Shown: positions 34,697-43,251 of the stretch, piece after piece
How the letters are laid out: every line of letters begins with the position of its first letter
Numbering within the stretch: position 1 is the stretch's first letter
Assembly: GCF_003002095.1 (NCBI RefSeq)
Contig: NZ_PVZC01000009.1
Coordinates: 62,001-126,000 of the forward strand
Source of the DNA: Allonocardiopsis opalescens
GTDB lineage: Bacteria; Actinomycetota; Actinomycetes; Streptosporangiales; Streptosporangiaceae
Reading direction: 5' to 3'
Length of the DNA: 64,000 nt
Program-made: the position numbers and the translations under genes
Notes under the pieces: generated by a model
Seen by the model: the letters and a program-made list of their open reading frames with translations, nothing else
Told to the model about the DNA's origin: nothing
The model's database searches: none

Positions 34697-34728
34697 GCCT
34701 GTGGAAAGCGCCGGAGTTGTCCACAGGC
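34697..34728. promoter_or_regulatory. 9-bp inverted repeat containing DnaA-box-like sequences
   Basis: GCCTGTGGA and TCCACAGGC form a perfect 9-bp inverted repeat with a 14-base spacer, ending 49 bases before the RNA methyltransferase start. The right arm lies in TTGTCCACA (34717-34725), the DnaA-box form preferred in high-GC actinobacteria. The left arm reads as CTTTCCACAG on the other strand. It may be an operator or a pair of DnaA sites. Confidence 0.45.
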
Positions 34729-34776
34729 ACGGCCTGCGCGCCGCGGGCGCCGCGACGGGCTGGGAGACTGGACCGG

Positions 34777-35628
34777 ATGGGCACCACTGAGATCACCGAT
34801 CCGGCCGACCCCCGGCTCGCCGACTACGTCCGGCTGCGCGATGTGAGCCTGCGCCGCAGCCTCGAAGCCGAACACGGTCTCTTCCTGGCCGAGGGGGAGA
34901 CCACCATCGAGCGGGCCCGCACCGCGGGCTACCGGCCCCGCTCGTTCCTGTTCACCTCGCGGCGCGCGGCGTACGCGGGACACGTGGCCGCGAGCACCGA
35001 CGCGCCCGTGTACCTGGTGCCCGACTCGGTCGCCGAAGGGCTGACCGGCTTCCCGGTGCACCGGGGGGCGCTCGCGTCCTTCCACCGAAGACGGCTGCCC
35101 GAGGTCGCCGACGTGCTCGCCGGTCGGCGCACCGCCGGGGTGCCCGGCCGGGCCCCCGCCGGCCCGGCGCGCCGCGTCTTGGTCCTAGAGGACCTGGTCG
35201 ACCACGGCAACGTCGGAGCGGTGTTCCGCTGCGCCGCGGCGCTGGGCGTGGACGCGGTCGTCCTCGCGCCGCGCTGCGCCGATCCGCTGTACCGCCGGTC
35301 GGTGAAAGTCTCGATGGGCGCCGTCTTCGCGATCCCCTACGCCCGGATGGCCGACTGGCACGGCGGGCTGGCCGAGATCAGGGCGCACGGCTTCCAACTG
35401 CTCGCGCTCACCCCCGCCCCCTCCGCATGCTCCTTCGACGATGTCGCGCTGGACGAGCGGGTCGCGCTCATGCTCGGCTCGGAGGGGGACGGCCTGTCCT
35501 CGCACTGGCTGGAGGAGGCGGACCTCCCGGTGCGCATCCCGATGAGCGCCGAGGCGATGTCGATGGGCGTCGACTCCCTCAACGTGGTGGCCGCCGCCGC
35601 GATCGCCTGCCATAGTTTGACCCGCTGA
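34777..35628 (+). CDS. SpoU/TrmH-family RNA 2'-O-methyltransferase
   Basis: The 283-residue protein starts at ATG 34777. The N-terminal substrate-binding region (FLAEGETTIERARTAGYRPR) is followed by the knotted SPOUT domain. Its three motifs are clear: VLEDLVDHGNVGAVFRCAAA, VALMLGSEGDGLS and IPMSAEAMSMGVDSLNVV. These bind S-adenosylmethionine and place the catalytic Arg and Asn. The enzyme should methylate ribose 2'-OH of rRNA or tRNA. The exact nucleotide is unknown. Related actinobacterial proteins are annotated only as TrmH-family. An inverted repeat with DnaA-box character lies just upstream. Confidence 0.9.
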   Translation: MGTTEITDPADPRLADYVRLRDVSLRRSLEAEHGLFLAEGETTIERARTAGYRPRSFLFTSRRAAYAGHVAASTDAPVYLVPDSVAEGLTGFPVHRGALASFHRRRLPEVADVLAGRRTAGVPGRAPAGPARRVLVLEDLVDHGNVGAVFRCAAALGVDAVVLAPRCADPLYRRSVKVSMGAVFAIPYARMADWHGGLAEIRAHGFQLLALTPAPSACSFDDVALDERVALMLGSEGDGLSSHWLEEADLPVRIPMSAEAMSMGVDSLNVVAAAAIACHSLTR

Positions 35629-35800
35629 ACACCCGGCCGAGCCGCCCCGACGCGAACCGCTCGACCCCGCGACCGCGGTCGGCACCACCCCGCCGCCGGC
35701 GCTCTTCATGTCGCGGAGTTGCACGATCGTTGTTGTTCAACAGGGGCGTATCCAGCCGTTCGCTGGACGTGGTGACCTCTGTGTCGTCAAGCTGATCGCT

Positions 35801-37240
35801 ATGCGTGTTTGGCGGCGGATACTCCGGGGGCGTCGGGAACGTGATCCGGTCGGGGACGTGGACGGTGCGCGGACCGCGCGTGCGCGGAACGGCGCCGCGC
35901 CCGGCCCCGAGGCCGCCGACACCGCCGCCGTCTGGGCGCTGATCACCGCCGGACTGCTCGCGAGCGGCCGGCCCGAGCTGCGCCGTACCGCGCTGCGGGC
36001 CGGACTGGCCGTGGCGGTCGCGGCGCCGGCCGCCTACCTGGTGGGCCGGCGGATGCTGCGCGGCGGAGCGGGCACGGCCGCCTGGCCGGCCAGCCATGCC
36101 GCCGCCACCGCTGCCTTCGCCGGGTCACTCCTGGGCGGCGGGCACCCCGCGCTGAGCCTGCCGGCCGCCGGACTGGCCGGCGCCACCGGCTACGTCCGGA
36201 TGTACGACCACGGCCACCGTCCGCTCGACGTGCTGAGCGGCGTCGCCCTCGGCGGCGCGGCGGCGGTACTGGCGCACCGGGTGCTGCCCGGCGGGCCCCC
36301 GGTCGATTCCCAGGTACGGGTCGGCGAGGCGCTGCGCACCCCGCAGGACGCCGACGGCGCGGGCGTGGTCGTGGTGGTCGACGCGTTCTCCGGCCCCGAC
36401 GCGCCCACCGGCCCGGCCGACCGCGCCGAAGCGGTGGCCACTGCGATGCGCTACCTGCTGCCCATGGCCGAGGTCGTCCCGGTGCACGACGCCGACGGCC
36501 TGGCCGACGCGCTCGACGAGGCGGCCGTGCGCGCCAAGGTGCTCGCGGTGGCGGGCGGCGACATCCAGGCCGGCGACGCGGCACAGGCGGCGCTGCGCCA
36601 CGGCCGCCCGCTCCTGGTGCTTCCCGTCGGCCCGGACACCGCCTTCGCCTCCGCCCTCGGCCTCAACTCGATCGAGGACGCGGTCCACAGCTACCAGCGC
36701 GGGCGCCTCGGCCGGGTCGACGTCGGCGAGGTCGACGGCCGTGTCTTCCTCAACAGCGCCGGGATCGGCGAGCACCCGGGGTCGGCGGCGCACCCGCACC
36801 CGGCCGTGCGGCTGCCCGGCGGCGCCTGGACCGCTGAGGCGCTGGCGCTCGGCCGGCGGCTGAGCACCGCCGAACCGTTCTCGCTCATCATCGACGGGCG
36901 GCGCAGGCAGGTGTGGGGGCTCTTCGTGGGCAACGGCCGGTACCACTCGGACGCGCTGCTTCCGTCGGGTCGCGACCGGTTGGAGGACGGGCTCCTCGAC
37001 ATCCGCGTCCTGGAGGCGGCCTACCCGTTCCCCCGGGCCAGGGCGGTCGCTGCGGTGCTGCTCAACCGGCTCGGTCTGAGCACGCACTACCGCACCTGGT
37101 TCGCCGACACCCTCTCGGTCCAGCCGGTCACCGACCGGATGCCGCTGGTGCGCGACGGCGGCGCGGAGGTCTCGTGCGGGCCGGTGACCTTCCGCAAGCA
37201 GCCGCGCGAGCTGCGGGTGTTCACCGGATTCGGCGACTGA
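35801..37240 (+). CDS. PAP2-phosphatase-like / diacylglycerol-kinase-like fusion protein
   Basis: The protein is about 479 residues from ATG 35801, though the frame is open upstream and no clear ribosome site is seen. Residues 35-165 hold several membrane helices with PAP2 motif remnants: AWPASHAAATAAFAGSL (motif 2, Ser-His) and GYVRMYDHGHRPLDVLSG (motif 3, Arg...His...Asp). Motif 1 is missing. Residues 180-479 follow the DAGK catalytic fold (VVVDAFSGP, LLPMAEVVPVHDADGLADAL, SFSLIIDG-like strand, FVGNGRY). The essential nucleotide loop GGDGT reads GGDIQ, and GTGNDFA reads GPDTAFA. Fusions of these two domains act on lipid phosphates in actinobacteria, but here the kinase half may be inactive. 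Confidence 0.82.
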   Translation: MRVWRRILRGRRERDPVGDVDGARTARARNGAAPGPEAADTAAVWALITAGLLASGRPELRRTALRAGLAVAVAAPAAYLVGRRMLRGGAGTAAWPASHAAATAAFAGSLLGGGHPALSLPAAGLAGATGYVRMYDHGHRPLDVLSGVALGGAAAVLAHRVLPGGPPVDSQVRVGEALRTPQDADGAGVVVVVDAFSGPDAPTGPADRAEAVATAMRYLLPMAEVVPVHDADGLADALDEAAVRAKVLAVAGGDIQAGDAAQAALRHGRPLLVLPVGPDTAFASALGLNSIEDAVHSYQRGRLGRVDVGEVDGRVFLNSAGIGEHPGSAAHPHPAVRLPGGAWTAEALALGRRLSTAEPFSLIIDGRRRQVWGLFVGNGRYHSDALLPSGRDRLEDGLLDIRVLEAAYPFPRARAVAAVLLNRLGLSTHYRTWFADTLSVQPVTDRMPLVRDGGAEVSCGPVTFRKQPRELRVFTGFGD

Positions 37241-37267
37241 GCCGCACCCCCTCCGAGCGGTGGCCGC

Positions 37268-37846
37268 TCAGCGGTCCAGCAGCGCGCGGATGGTGGCGTG
37301 GTGCGCCTTCCAGGCGTCCCACACCGACCAGGCCCAGGCGCGCACGGCCGCGTGGTGCGCCTCGGCGTCGGCGGCCGACAGCGGGTGCTCCACGGTAAGC
37401 GTGCCGCTCAGCTGCGGCGCGGCCAGCGCTTCGAGCGGCGCGCCGGAGCGGCGGTGCGCCACCATCCACCGGGTGGCGGCGACCGGGCTGAGCTCGCGCT
37501 CCAGCACCTGGCACAGGGCCATCAGGTGCACGGTGACCTGCTCCGCGGAGGCCATCGGGGTGCCGTGCGGATGCTGGCACACATAGGCGTCCACCGTGAG
37601 CCGCTGCGCGCTGGCGTAGTCGGCGTCGCGATAGCCGCGGGCCAGCAGCCGGACGTAGGCGCGCCAGCATGCCGGGGCGGGCGTCGCCGCGGCCGGTCCT
37701 CGACCGGCCGCGGCCGACGTGGCGTCCTTGCGTGCGGACCGGCGGCTCGGGACGAAGGCCGCACAGGTGCCGCAGCGCACACCGTCATCGGGGGTCACAC
37801 CGGCATTCCATCCGTAAGCCGCCGATGAGCGCAACTGTAGGGACAT
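37268..37846 (-). CDS. DUF5946 family protein
   Basis: The 192-residue protein starts at ATG 37846. Early in the protein, VRCGTCAAFVPS suggests a Cys-x-x-Cys pair. It is followed by the family features WRAYVRLLARGYRDADYASA, LTVDAYVCQHPHGTPMASAEQ and VTVHLMALCQVLERE, then HHAAVRAWAWSVWDAWKAHH. The conserved His and Cys residues could bind a metal, but no function is known for DUF5946. It is convergent with the PAP2-DAGK fusion with only 27 bases between stops, where a small GC hairpin (GAGCGG-tgg-CCGCTC) lies. Confidence 0.8.
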   Translation of the reverse strand: MSLQLRSSAAYGWNAGVTPDDGVRCGTCAAFVPSRRSARKDATSAAAGRGPAAATPAPACWRAYVRLLARGYRDADYASAQRLTVDAYVCQHPHGTPMASAEQVTVHLMALCQVLERELSPVAATRWMVAHRRSGAPLEALAAPQLSGTLTVEHPLSAADAEAHHAAVRAWAWSVWDAWKAHHATIRALLDR

Positions 37847-37870
37847 CCGAGCCGCGCGGGCGATGTGCGC

Positions 37871-39142
37871 TCATCGGTACAGGAGGTGCCGTTCACGCAG
37901 CCGGCGGAAGGCGGCGAGCTCGCCCTGCCAGCTCGCCACGATCTCGGGCACGCCGAGCCCGGCGTCGATCTGGGTACGCAGCCGGTCGGATCCGGAGAGC
38001 CGGTCGATCCAGTTGTCGGGCCGCCAGGCGAAGAGGTCGGGGTAGAGCTCCTTCGCGGTGACCAGGAGGGCGACGCCGGTGCGCACCGCGTCGAAGCGGG
38101 CGGGGTCGGACAGGTGCAGCTGGACGCCGCCGCAGACCTCGCCCCGGTGCTTGCTGCTGGTCGGCGAGAAGTACGCCTCGCGGAACAGCACCCCCGGGAG
38201 GTCCAGTTCGTTGAGGCGGCGGGCCCACCGCCAGTCGACCCCGGGGGCGCCGAGCAGCTCGAACGGACGGGTGGTGCCGCGCCCCTCCGACCAGGTGGTG
38301 CCCTCGAACAGGCAGCAGCCCGGATAGACCAGCGCGGTGTCGGGAGTGGGCATATTCGGGCTCGGCAGGATCCAGTGCAGGCCGGTGTCGGCGAAGAGCT
38401 CGCGTCGGCGCCAGCCGCGCACCTCCACCACGTCGAGCCGGTCCAGGCGGCCGCCCTCGTCGCCGGGCAGGAACTCCGCGTCGAAGAGCCGTGCGAGTTC
38501 GCCGACGGTCATACCGTGCTGCTGGACGATGGGCTTGAGGCCGACGAAGGTGGCGTAGGCGGGGTCGAGGGTGGGGCCGTAGGCGGTGCCGCCCACCGGG
38601 TTGGGCCGGTCGAGCACCACGAAGCGGGCGCCCACGCGCACGGCGGCCCGCATGGCCAGGTACAGGGTCCAGATGTAGGTGTAGAAGCGGGCGCCGACAT
38701 CGGCGATGTCGAAGACGACCGCCTCCACCTCGGCCTCGCGGTACATCGCCTCAAGCCCGTCGACGTCGGCGCCGTAGGCGTCGTAGACCTGGATACCGGT
38801 ACGGGGGTCGATGTGGTCGCCCTCGGACCCGCCGGCCTGCGCGGTGCCGCGGAAGCCGTGCTCGGGGCCGAAGACGGCGGCGATGTCGGCCCGACCGCCG
38901 GCGTGCAGGGAGTCCACCACGTGGGTGAAGTCGCGCAGCACGCCGGTGGGGTTGGTGACGATGCCGAGCCGGTCGCCGCTGAGCTGGGCCCAGTCGGCGG
39001 CCGCGGCGACGTCCGCTCCGGTGCTGACCTGCCGGCCGCCGGGCGAGGCCGCGGCCGGAACCGCCGCCCATGAGGCGCCGGCGACCGCGGCGCCGCCCAG
39101 CACCGAGCCGGTAAGAAACCTACGTCTGTTCACCTGATCCAC
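37871..39142 (-). CDS. Tat-exported NamZ-like exo-beta-N-acetylmuramidase (GH171, DUF1343)
   Basis: The 423-residue protein starts at GTG 39142, with GAAGGA ahead. The N-terminus QVNRRRFLTGSVLGGAAVAG is a twin-arginine signal. The mature protein is DUF1343: LGIVTNPTGVLRDFTHVVD, then FGPEHGFRGTAQAG (PEHGFRG at 93-99), VVFDIADVGARFYTYIWTL, VLDRPNPVGG, HGMTVGELARLF and LPSPNMPTPDTALVYPG. NamZ of Bacillus removes terminal MurNAc from peptidoglycan fragments in cell-wall recycling. Here export as a folded protein points to scavenging of wall fragments outside the membrane. It is followed in the same direction by nothing and preceded by the GH3 gene 90 bases upstream, a likely operon partner. Confidence 0.9.
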   Translation of the reverse strand: MDQVNRRRFLTGSVLGGAAVAGASWAAVPAAASPGGRQVSTGADVAAAADWAQLSGDRLGIVTNPTGVLRDFTHVVDSLHAGGRADIAAVFGPEHGFRGTAQAGGSEGDHIDPRTGIQVYDAYGADVDGLEAMYREAEVEAVVFDIADVGARFYTYIWTLYLAMRAAVRVGARFVVLDRPNPVGGTAYGPTLDPAYATFVGLKPIVQQHGMTVGELARLFDAEFLPGDEGGRLDRLDVVEVRGWRRRELFADTGLHWILPSPNMPTPDTALVYPGCCLFEGTTWSEGRGTTRPFELLGAPGVDWRWARRLNELDLPGVLFREAYFSPTSSKHRGEVCGGVQLHLSDPARFDAVRTGVALLVTAKELYPDLFAWRPDNWIDRLSGSDRLRTQIDAGLGVPEIVASWQGELAAFRRLRERHLLYR

Positions 39143-39231
39143 GGCGGTTTCCTTCGTTCGGGGGTGTGGAGGCTGTACCCGTGGCGCGCCGCTTCGAATC
39201 CCGTCCGGGCGCCGAGCCACCGGGCACCGGA

Positions 39232-41829
39232 TCAGGGCGGCGGGACGCGAGCGGTGTCCAGGACCAGTGCGGGCGCGACGGTCTCTGCCGCCGAGCGGGC
39301 GACGGTGAGGGTGTAGCCCTCGGGGTCGAGCCGCCAGCCCACCCCCGGCAGGTAGCGGGCGAGCGAGCGCCAGGCCACCCCGATCTCCGCGTCGGCGAAG
39401 CCGCCCGCCTCGGCGTGCACCGAGGCGAAGCCCACCAGCCGCGCCGGCTCGTCGGGACCGCCGACCGGACGGGCGTACACCTGGATCACCTCGCGGCCCG
39501 CCCGGTCGCCGGTGTTGTGCAGCCGCAGCCGTACGTGCGCCGCCAGAGTGCCGGGCTCCGCGCCCAGGGCGTCGGGGTCGGCCCCGATCGCGGCGAGATC
39601 TTCGGTGCCGCCGTCGGCGGACACCAGCACCGCCTCCTCGAAGGCCCAGGTGGTGTACCCGAGGCCGTGCCCGAACCAGAAGAGCGGCTCGGTCCCGCGG
39701 GCCGCGTAAGCCCGGTAGCCGATCTCGGTGCCCTCGCCGTAGTCCAGACGGCCCGCCACGGGCCGGGCGTGCAGCACCGGGGCGTCGTGCTCCTCGACCG
39801 GCAGGGTGGTGGGCAGCCGCCCGCCCGGCTCGGCCGCACCGAGCAGGACGTCGGCCAGGGCCGCCCCGTACTCCTGGCCGCCGAACCAGGTCCACAGCAG
39901 CGCCGGCACCTCTTGCGCCCAGGGCATCAGCACCGGGCCGCCCGCGTTCACGACCACGACGGTGCGAGGGTTGGCGGCCAGGACGGCGCTCACCAGTTCG
40001 TCCTGGCGCCCGGGCAGGCCCAGGCCGGTGCGGTCGCGCCCCTCCGTCTCGGTCTCGTCGTCGGTGCCGACGACCACCACCGCGGCGTCGGCCGCGCGGG
40101 CCGCCGCCACGGCCGCGGCGAACTCCTCCTCCGCGCTCGGGCCGGGACCGGCGTGGCCGAGGCCGATCGAGAACAGTACGTGCCCTTCGACCGGCTCCCG
40201 CACAAGGGTGAGTTCGGCGCTCGCGTCGGCACCGAGATCGGCCTCCGTGATCGCCAGCTCGAAGCGCTCCTCCACCGGGGTGGTGATGAGGTCGACCTGG
40301 TCGGCCGGATCGACGGACGCCTCGTAGCGGTGCACCTCGCTTCCGTTGAGCAGCACCCGGGTGCGGCCCGCGCCCAGCACGCCGAAGCTGTGGCGGCCGG
40401 GGCCGCCGAGCCGGACGCGGGACCGCCAGCTCATCCTCGCCGTGCCGGCCGGGACGTCGCCGAGCCACAGCAGCCGCCCGCCGCCCCGCCGCTCCGACAG
40501 GAGCGGGCGGTCGGCGGCGTCGAAGAACTCCACGCGCGCCCCGGGCAGGCCGTCGACCGGATCGGTGAGCTCGGCCGGCTCGAACGGATCGAGCGTTCTG
40601 CGGTACCGGACGCCGCGATGGACGGTGGGCGGCGCGGCCTCCGGCGAAACCGCGGCCAGCGCCTCGGCGAGCGCGTAGGCCGGGGTGACCATATGGGGCG
40701 GGCTGACCTGCGCCGACCCGCCGCCCTGCGGAGTGGGCTTGACGGCGTTCTCGCCGATCAGCGCGATGCGGGCGGTGCTCGGCAGCGGCAGCAGCGGCGC
40801 CGCGCTCCCAGTGGGCACGCGGTTGGCCAGCAGGACGAAGGACCGGGCCGTCAGCTCCCGGATCGCGGGGCGCACGCTCTCGGGCGGGGGCGCGAGGGTG
40901 TCCTCGGCGACCGGGGCGGCCGCACGGCTCGGGGAGTCGAGCGGACGCAGCGCACCGGTGCGGGCCGCCAGCCGCAGCAGCCGCAGCACCTTGTCGTCGA
41001 CGACCTCGATGCCGACCCGGCCGGCCTCGACAGCGGCGGCCAGGGCCTCGCCCCACGGCCCGCGGGGACCCGGCATGACGAGGTCGAGCCCGGCCAGCGC
41101 GCTCGCCTCGGTGGAGTGGGTGGCCGACCAGTCGGACATGACCACTCCGTCGAAACCCCACTCGCCCTTCAGCACCCCGCCGAGCAGCTTCTCGTTCTGG
41201 GTCATCGGAGCCCCGTTGACGCCGTTGTAGGCGGCCATGACCGCCCAGGCGCCGGCCCGGCGCACCGCCGCCTCGAAGGGCGCGAGGTACACCTCGCGCA
41301 GGGTCGGCTCGGCGACGGAGGCGTCATAGCTCATGCGCTCGGTCTCGGAGTCGTTGGCGACGTAGTGCTTGGCGGTGGCCGCGACCCCCTCGAACTGCAC
41401 GCCCTCGATGTAGGCGGCGCCGAGTTCGGCGGTGAGCAGGGGGTCCTCGGAGAAGTTCTCGAAATGGCGGCCGCCCAGCGGGGTGCGGTGCAGGTTCAGG
41501 GTGGGGGCGAGCAGGACGTGCACGCCCCTGCGGCGCGCCTCCGCGCCGAACAGCCGGCCCGCCTCACGCACCGCGGCGGCGTCCCAGGTGGCGGCGAGGG
41601 CGCTGGCGCAAGGCAGCAGCAGGGCGTGGTCGCGCTCGTCCCAGCGGCGGCCGCGCACGCCGTTGGGCCCGTCGGAGAGCACGAGGGCGTCCAGACCGAT
41701 CTCCGGCACGGCGTTGAGGGTCCAGAAGTCGGCGCCGGTGACCAGCGCGACCTTCTGCTCCAGGGTGAGCCGCCCGACGCGGTACCGGAGATCGGTCTCG
41801 TCGATGTCGCTGGCTCCGTTGGTTGGCAC
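39232..41829 (-). CDS. GH3 glycoside hydrolase with PA14 domain (beta-glucosidase type)
   Basis: The 865-residue protein starts at GTG 41829, with GGGAGGT four bases away. The (beta/alpha)8 domain has LVLSDGPNGVRG, NLHRTPLGGRHFENFSEDP, KHYVANDSETERMSYDA and nucleophile D233 in GVVMSDWSATHS. After the second domain begins, a PA14-like insert (about 400-540) contains YEASVDPADQVDLITTP. The C-terminal part is a fibronectin-III-like domain (VRLRLHNTGDRAGREVIQVY). The KHYVAND signature is that of beta-glucosidases, not the KHFPGHG of NagZ-type hexosaminidases. No signal peptide is seen, so it is probably cytosolic and cleaves imported beta-glucosides. It lies just upstream of the NamZ-like gene. 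Confidence 0.92.
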   Translation of the reverse strand: MPTNGASDIDETDLRYRVGRLTLEQKVALVTGADFWTLNAVPEIGLDALVLSDGPNGVRGRRWDERDHALLLPCASALAATWDAAAVREAGRLFGAEARRRGVHVLLAPTLNLHRTPLGGRHFENFSEDPLLTAELGAAYIEGVQFEGVAATAKHYVANDSETERMSYDASVAEPTLREVYLAPFEAAVRRAGAWAVMAAYNGVNGAPMTQNEKLLGGVLKGEWGFDGVVMSDWSATHSTEASALAGLDLVMPGPRGPWGEALAAAVEAGRVGIEVVDDKVLRLLRLAARTGALRPLDSPSRAAAPVAEDTLAPPPESVRPAIRELTARSFVLLANRVPTGSAAPLLPLPSTARIALIGENAVKPTPQGGGSAQVSPPHMVTPAYALAEALAAVSPEAAPPTVHRGVRYRRTLDPFEPAELTDPVDGLPGARVEFFDAADRPLLSERRGGGRLLWLGDVPAGTARMSWRSRVRLGGPGRHSFGVLGAGRTRVLLNGSEVHRYEASVDPADQVDLITTPVEERFELAITEADLGADASAELTLVREPVEGHVLFSIGLGHAGPGPSAEEEFAAAVAAARAADAAVVVVGTDDETETEGRDRTGLGLPGRQDELVSAVLAANPRTVVVVNAGGPVLMPWAQEVPALLWTWFGGQEYGAALADVLLGAAEPGGRLPTTLPVEEHDAPVLHARPVAGRLDYGEGTEIGYRAYAARGTEPLFWFGHGLGYTTWAFEEAVLVSADGGTEDLAAIGADPDALGAEPGTLAAHVRLRLHNTGDRAGREVIQVYARPVGGPDEPARLVGFASVHAEAGGFADAEIGVAWRSLARYLPGVGWRLDPEGYTLTVARSAAETVAPALVLDTARVPPP

Positions 41830-42009
41830 TGCTACCTCCCTGGTGGTCGGCGGACACGGCAAGTCTTGCACCGGTCCGCTCACACGAGGTGCGCAGCGTT
41901 CCACGGATTTCCGCGAGTCTCGCCGGCGCCCGCCCGACGGCGGCGCAGGCCGCGAACGCCGCCGCGCGGCGCGGCTCCGGCTGTCGGCGCCCCCTGCCAC
42001 GCTGTCCGT

Positions 42010-42555
42010 ATGACCCCGAATCCGCCGAAGCACACCTCGCCGCTGTGGGCCGACGACACCCGCACCCCGCCGCCCCTGGCCGCCGACGAGCGCACGACCC
42101 TGACCGCGTATCTGGACTGGCACCGGGAGACCTTCGCGCTGAAGTGCTCGGGCGTCGCGCCCGAGCGCCTGTCCGAGCGCGCGGTGCCGCCGTCGTCGCT
42201 CAGCCTGCACGGCCTCATCCGCCACCTGGCCGGAGTCGAGCGCTGGTGGTTCCGTATTCAGTTCGCCGGCGAGGACGTGTCGATGCTGTACTACTCCGAC
42301 GACGACCCGGACCAGGACTTCGACCGCCTGGACGGCGATCCGGGACGGGCCCTGGAGCTGTGGCGGTCGGAGTGCGCGCTCTCCCGTGAGATCACCGCCT
42401 CCGCGGCGTCACTCGACGCGACCGGCACCCATCTCGCCTCGGGCGAGCCCGTCGCGCTGCGCAGGGTCCTGGTGCACCTGATCGCCGAGTACGCACGGCA
42501 CAACGGCCACGCCGACCTGCTCCGCGAACGCCTCGACGGCGCCACCGGCCAGTGA
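42010..42555 (+). CDS. DinB-like protein (DUF664)
   Basis: The 181-residue protein has the four-helix DinB fold of the DUF664 branch: ERTTLTAYLDWHRETFALKC, SLSLHGLIRHLAGVERWWFR and RRVLVHLIAEYARHNGHADL. The three His residues usually forming the metal site are visible (H in WHRE or LIRHL, and EYARHNGH). Many relatives are mycothiol- or bacillithiol-dependent transferases, which suits an actinobacterium, but the reaction is unknown. The start is ATG 42010. Its stop is 11 bases from the stop of the convergent inhibitor gene. Confidence 0.87.
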   Translation: MTPNPPKHTSPLWADDTRTPPPLAADERTTLTAYLDWHRETFALKCSGVAPERLSERAVPPSSLSLHGLIRHLAGVERWWFRIQFAGEDVSMLYYSDDDPDQDFDRLDGDPGRALELWRSECALSREITASAASLDATGTHLASGEPVALRRVLVHLIAEYARHNGHADLLRERLDGATGQ

Positions 42556-42566
42556 GGCGGAGCGGC

Positions 42567-42998
42567 TCAGCCGCGCTCCAGCAGGCCGCTCAGGCGCTGC
42601 CAGCGCTCCTCCTCGCACGACCCGGCCCGCGTCACGGTCGTGCTGACCGCGCGGCCCTGCCACACCCCGGAGACGTCGGCGCGCTCGGTGCCGTAGACGC
42701 GCTGCAGGCAGACGGCGTCGGCGGGCACCTCGGCGAAGGGGTCCTCATGGCGGGCCAGGTCCTGGCAGAGTTCGGCGTCGGCGGCGCCCATCGGCCCCGC
42801 CTCGCACAGCAGCAACTCTTCACGGGTGCCGCCGTCGGCGTGCACGACCGCGCGGATCGCGCCGCTGACCGCCACCGCGCCCGCGTCCCCGATGCCGTCG
42901 ATCGCCTCAGCGGGGCGGGCGACCAGCCACGCGCCGGCGATGACCGCCGCGAACAGCCCGCTCAGGGCGAAGGCGGCGACGCGGACGGTGTTCGTCAT
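42567..42998 (-). CDS. SSI-type subtilisin inhibitor-like protein (protease inhibitor I16)
   Basis: The 143-residue secreted protein starts at ATG 42998 with GTGGAGA ahead. The N-terminal VAAFALSGLFAAVIAGAWLV is a signal peptide or anchor. The mature part has the Streptomyces subtilisin inhibitor pattern: ELLLCEAGPMGAADAELCQDL, then AVCLQRVYGTERADVSGVWQG and VTRAGSCEEERWQRLSGLL. The four Cys should form two disulfides. The reactive-site loop normally follows the third Cys region and is altered here (CLQRVYG). It would block extracellular serine proteases. It is divergent from the SBP-VWA gene at 43252. Confidence 0.8.
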   Translation of the reverse strand: MTNTVRVAAFALSGLFAAVIAGAWLVARPAEAIDGIGDAGAVAVSGAIRAVVHADGGTREELLLCEAGPMGAADAELCQDLARHEDPFAEVPADAVCLQRVYGTERADVSGVWQGRAVSTTVTRAGSCEEERWQRLSGLLERG

Positions 42999-43251
42999 TC
43001 TCCACACGGCGAGAACTCTAGGGGCGCTCATGGCCTGACCAGGCCGGAACGCCGATTTCTGATCAACAAGGACTATGCCGCAGCGGCTCGCGGCTACCGT
43101 TCGTGCCATGACATTCACCGCGTCGCGGGCGTCCGGCGCATTCGGCGCACACCGTGCCGACGGCACTCTCCCCCCTTCTCGGACGGATCGCTCTGCCAGT
43201 ACAGTTCGCAATCGACTCCGCTGAACCGGTAGCAGACCCGACGGAGATGGC

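Larger units (their letters stand above)
34401..34776. other. 376-base intergenic region with simple-sequence DNA and an inverted repeat
   Basis: It lies between divergent dehydrogenase and RNA methyltransferase genes. From about 34455 to 34565 the plus strand is an irregular run of CAC, CCACA and ATCACA units. Near the methyltransferase start is the inverted repeat at 34697-34728. No gene is supportable. Confidence 0.6.

Noticed and set aside
34697-34728. Replication origin
   Set aside because: Only one good and one poor DnaA box occur, and dnaA, dnaN, gyrB and rpmH are absent.
37871-41161. 1096-codon minus-strand frame
   Set aside because: Only the part from GTG 39142 with a Tat signal is real. 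The upstream part is an out-of-frame reading of the GH3 gene.
39232-41829. NagZ-type beta-N-acetylglucosaminidase
   Set aside because: The KHFPGHG-type signature is missing. KHYVAND, the PA14 insert and the FnIII-like end are those of beta-glucosidases.
39166-42555. 1129-codon plus-strand frame
   Set aside because: Antisense to the GH3 gene for most of its length. Only its last 181 codons, from ATG 42010, form the DinB-like protein.
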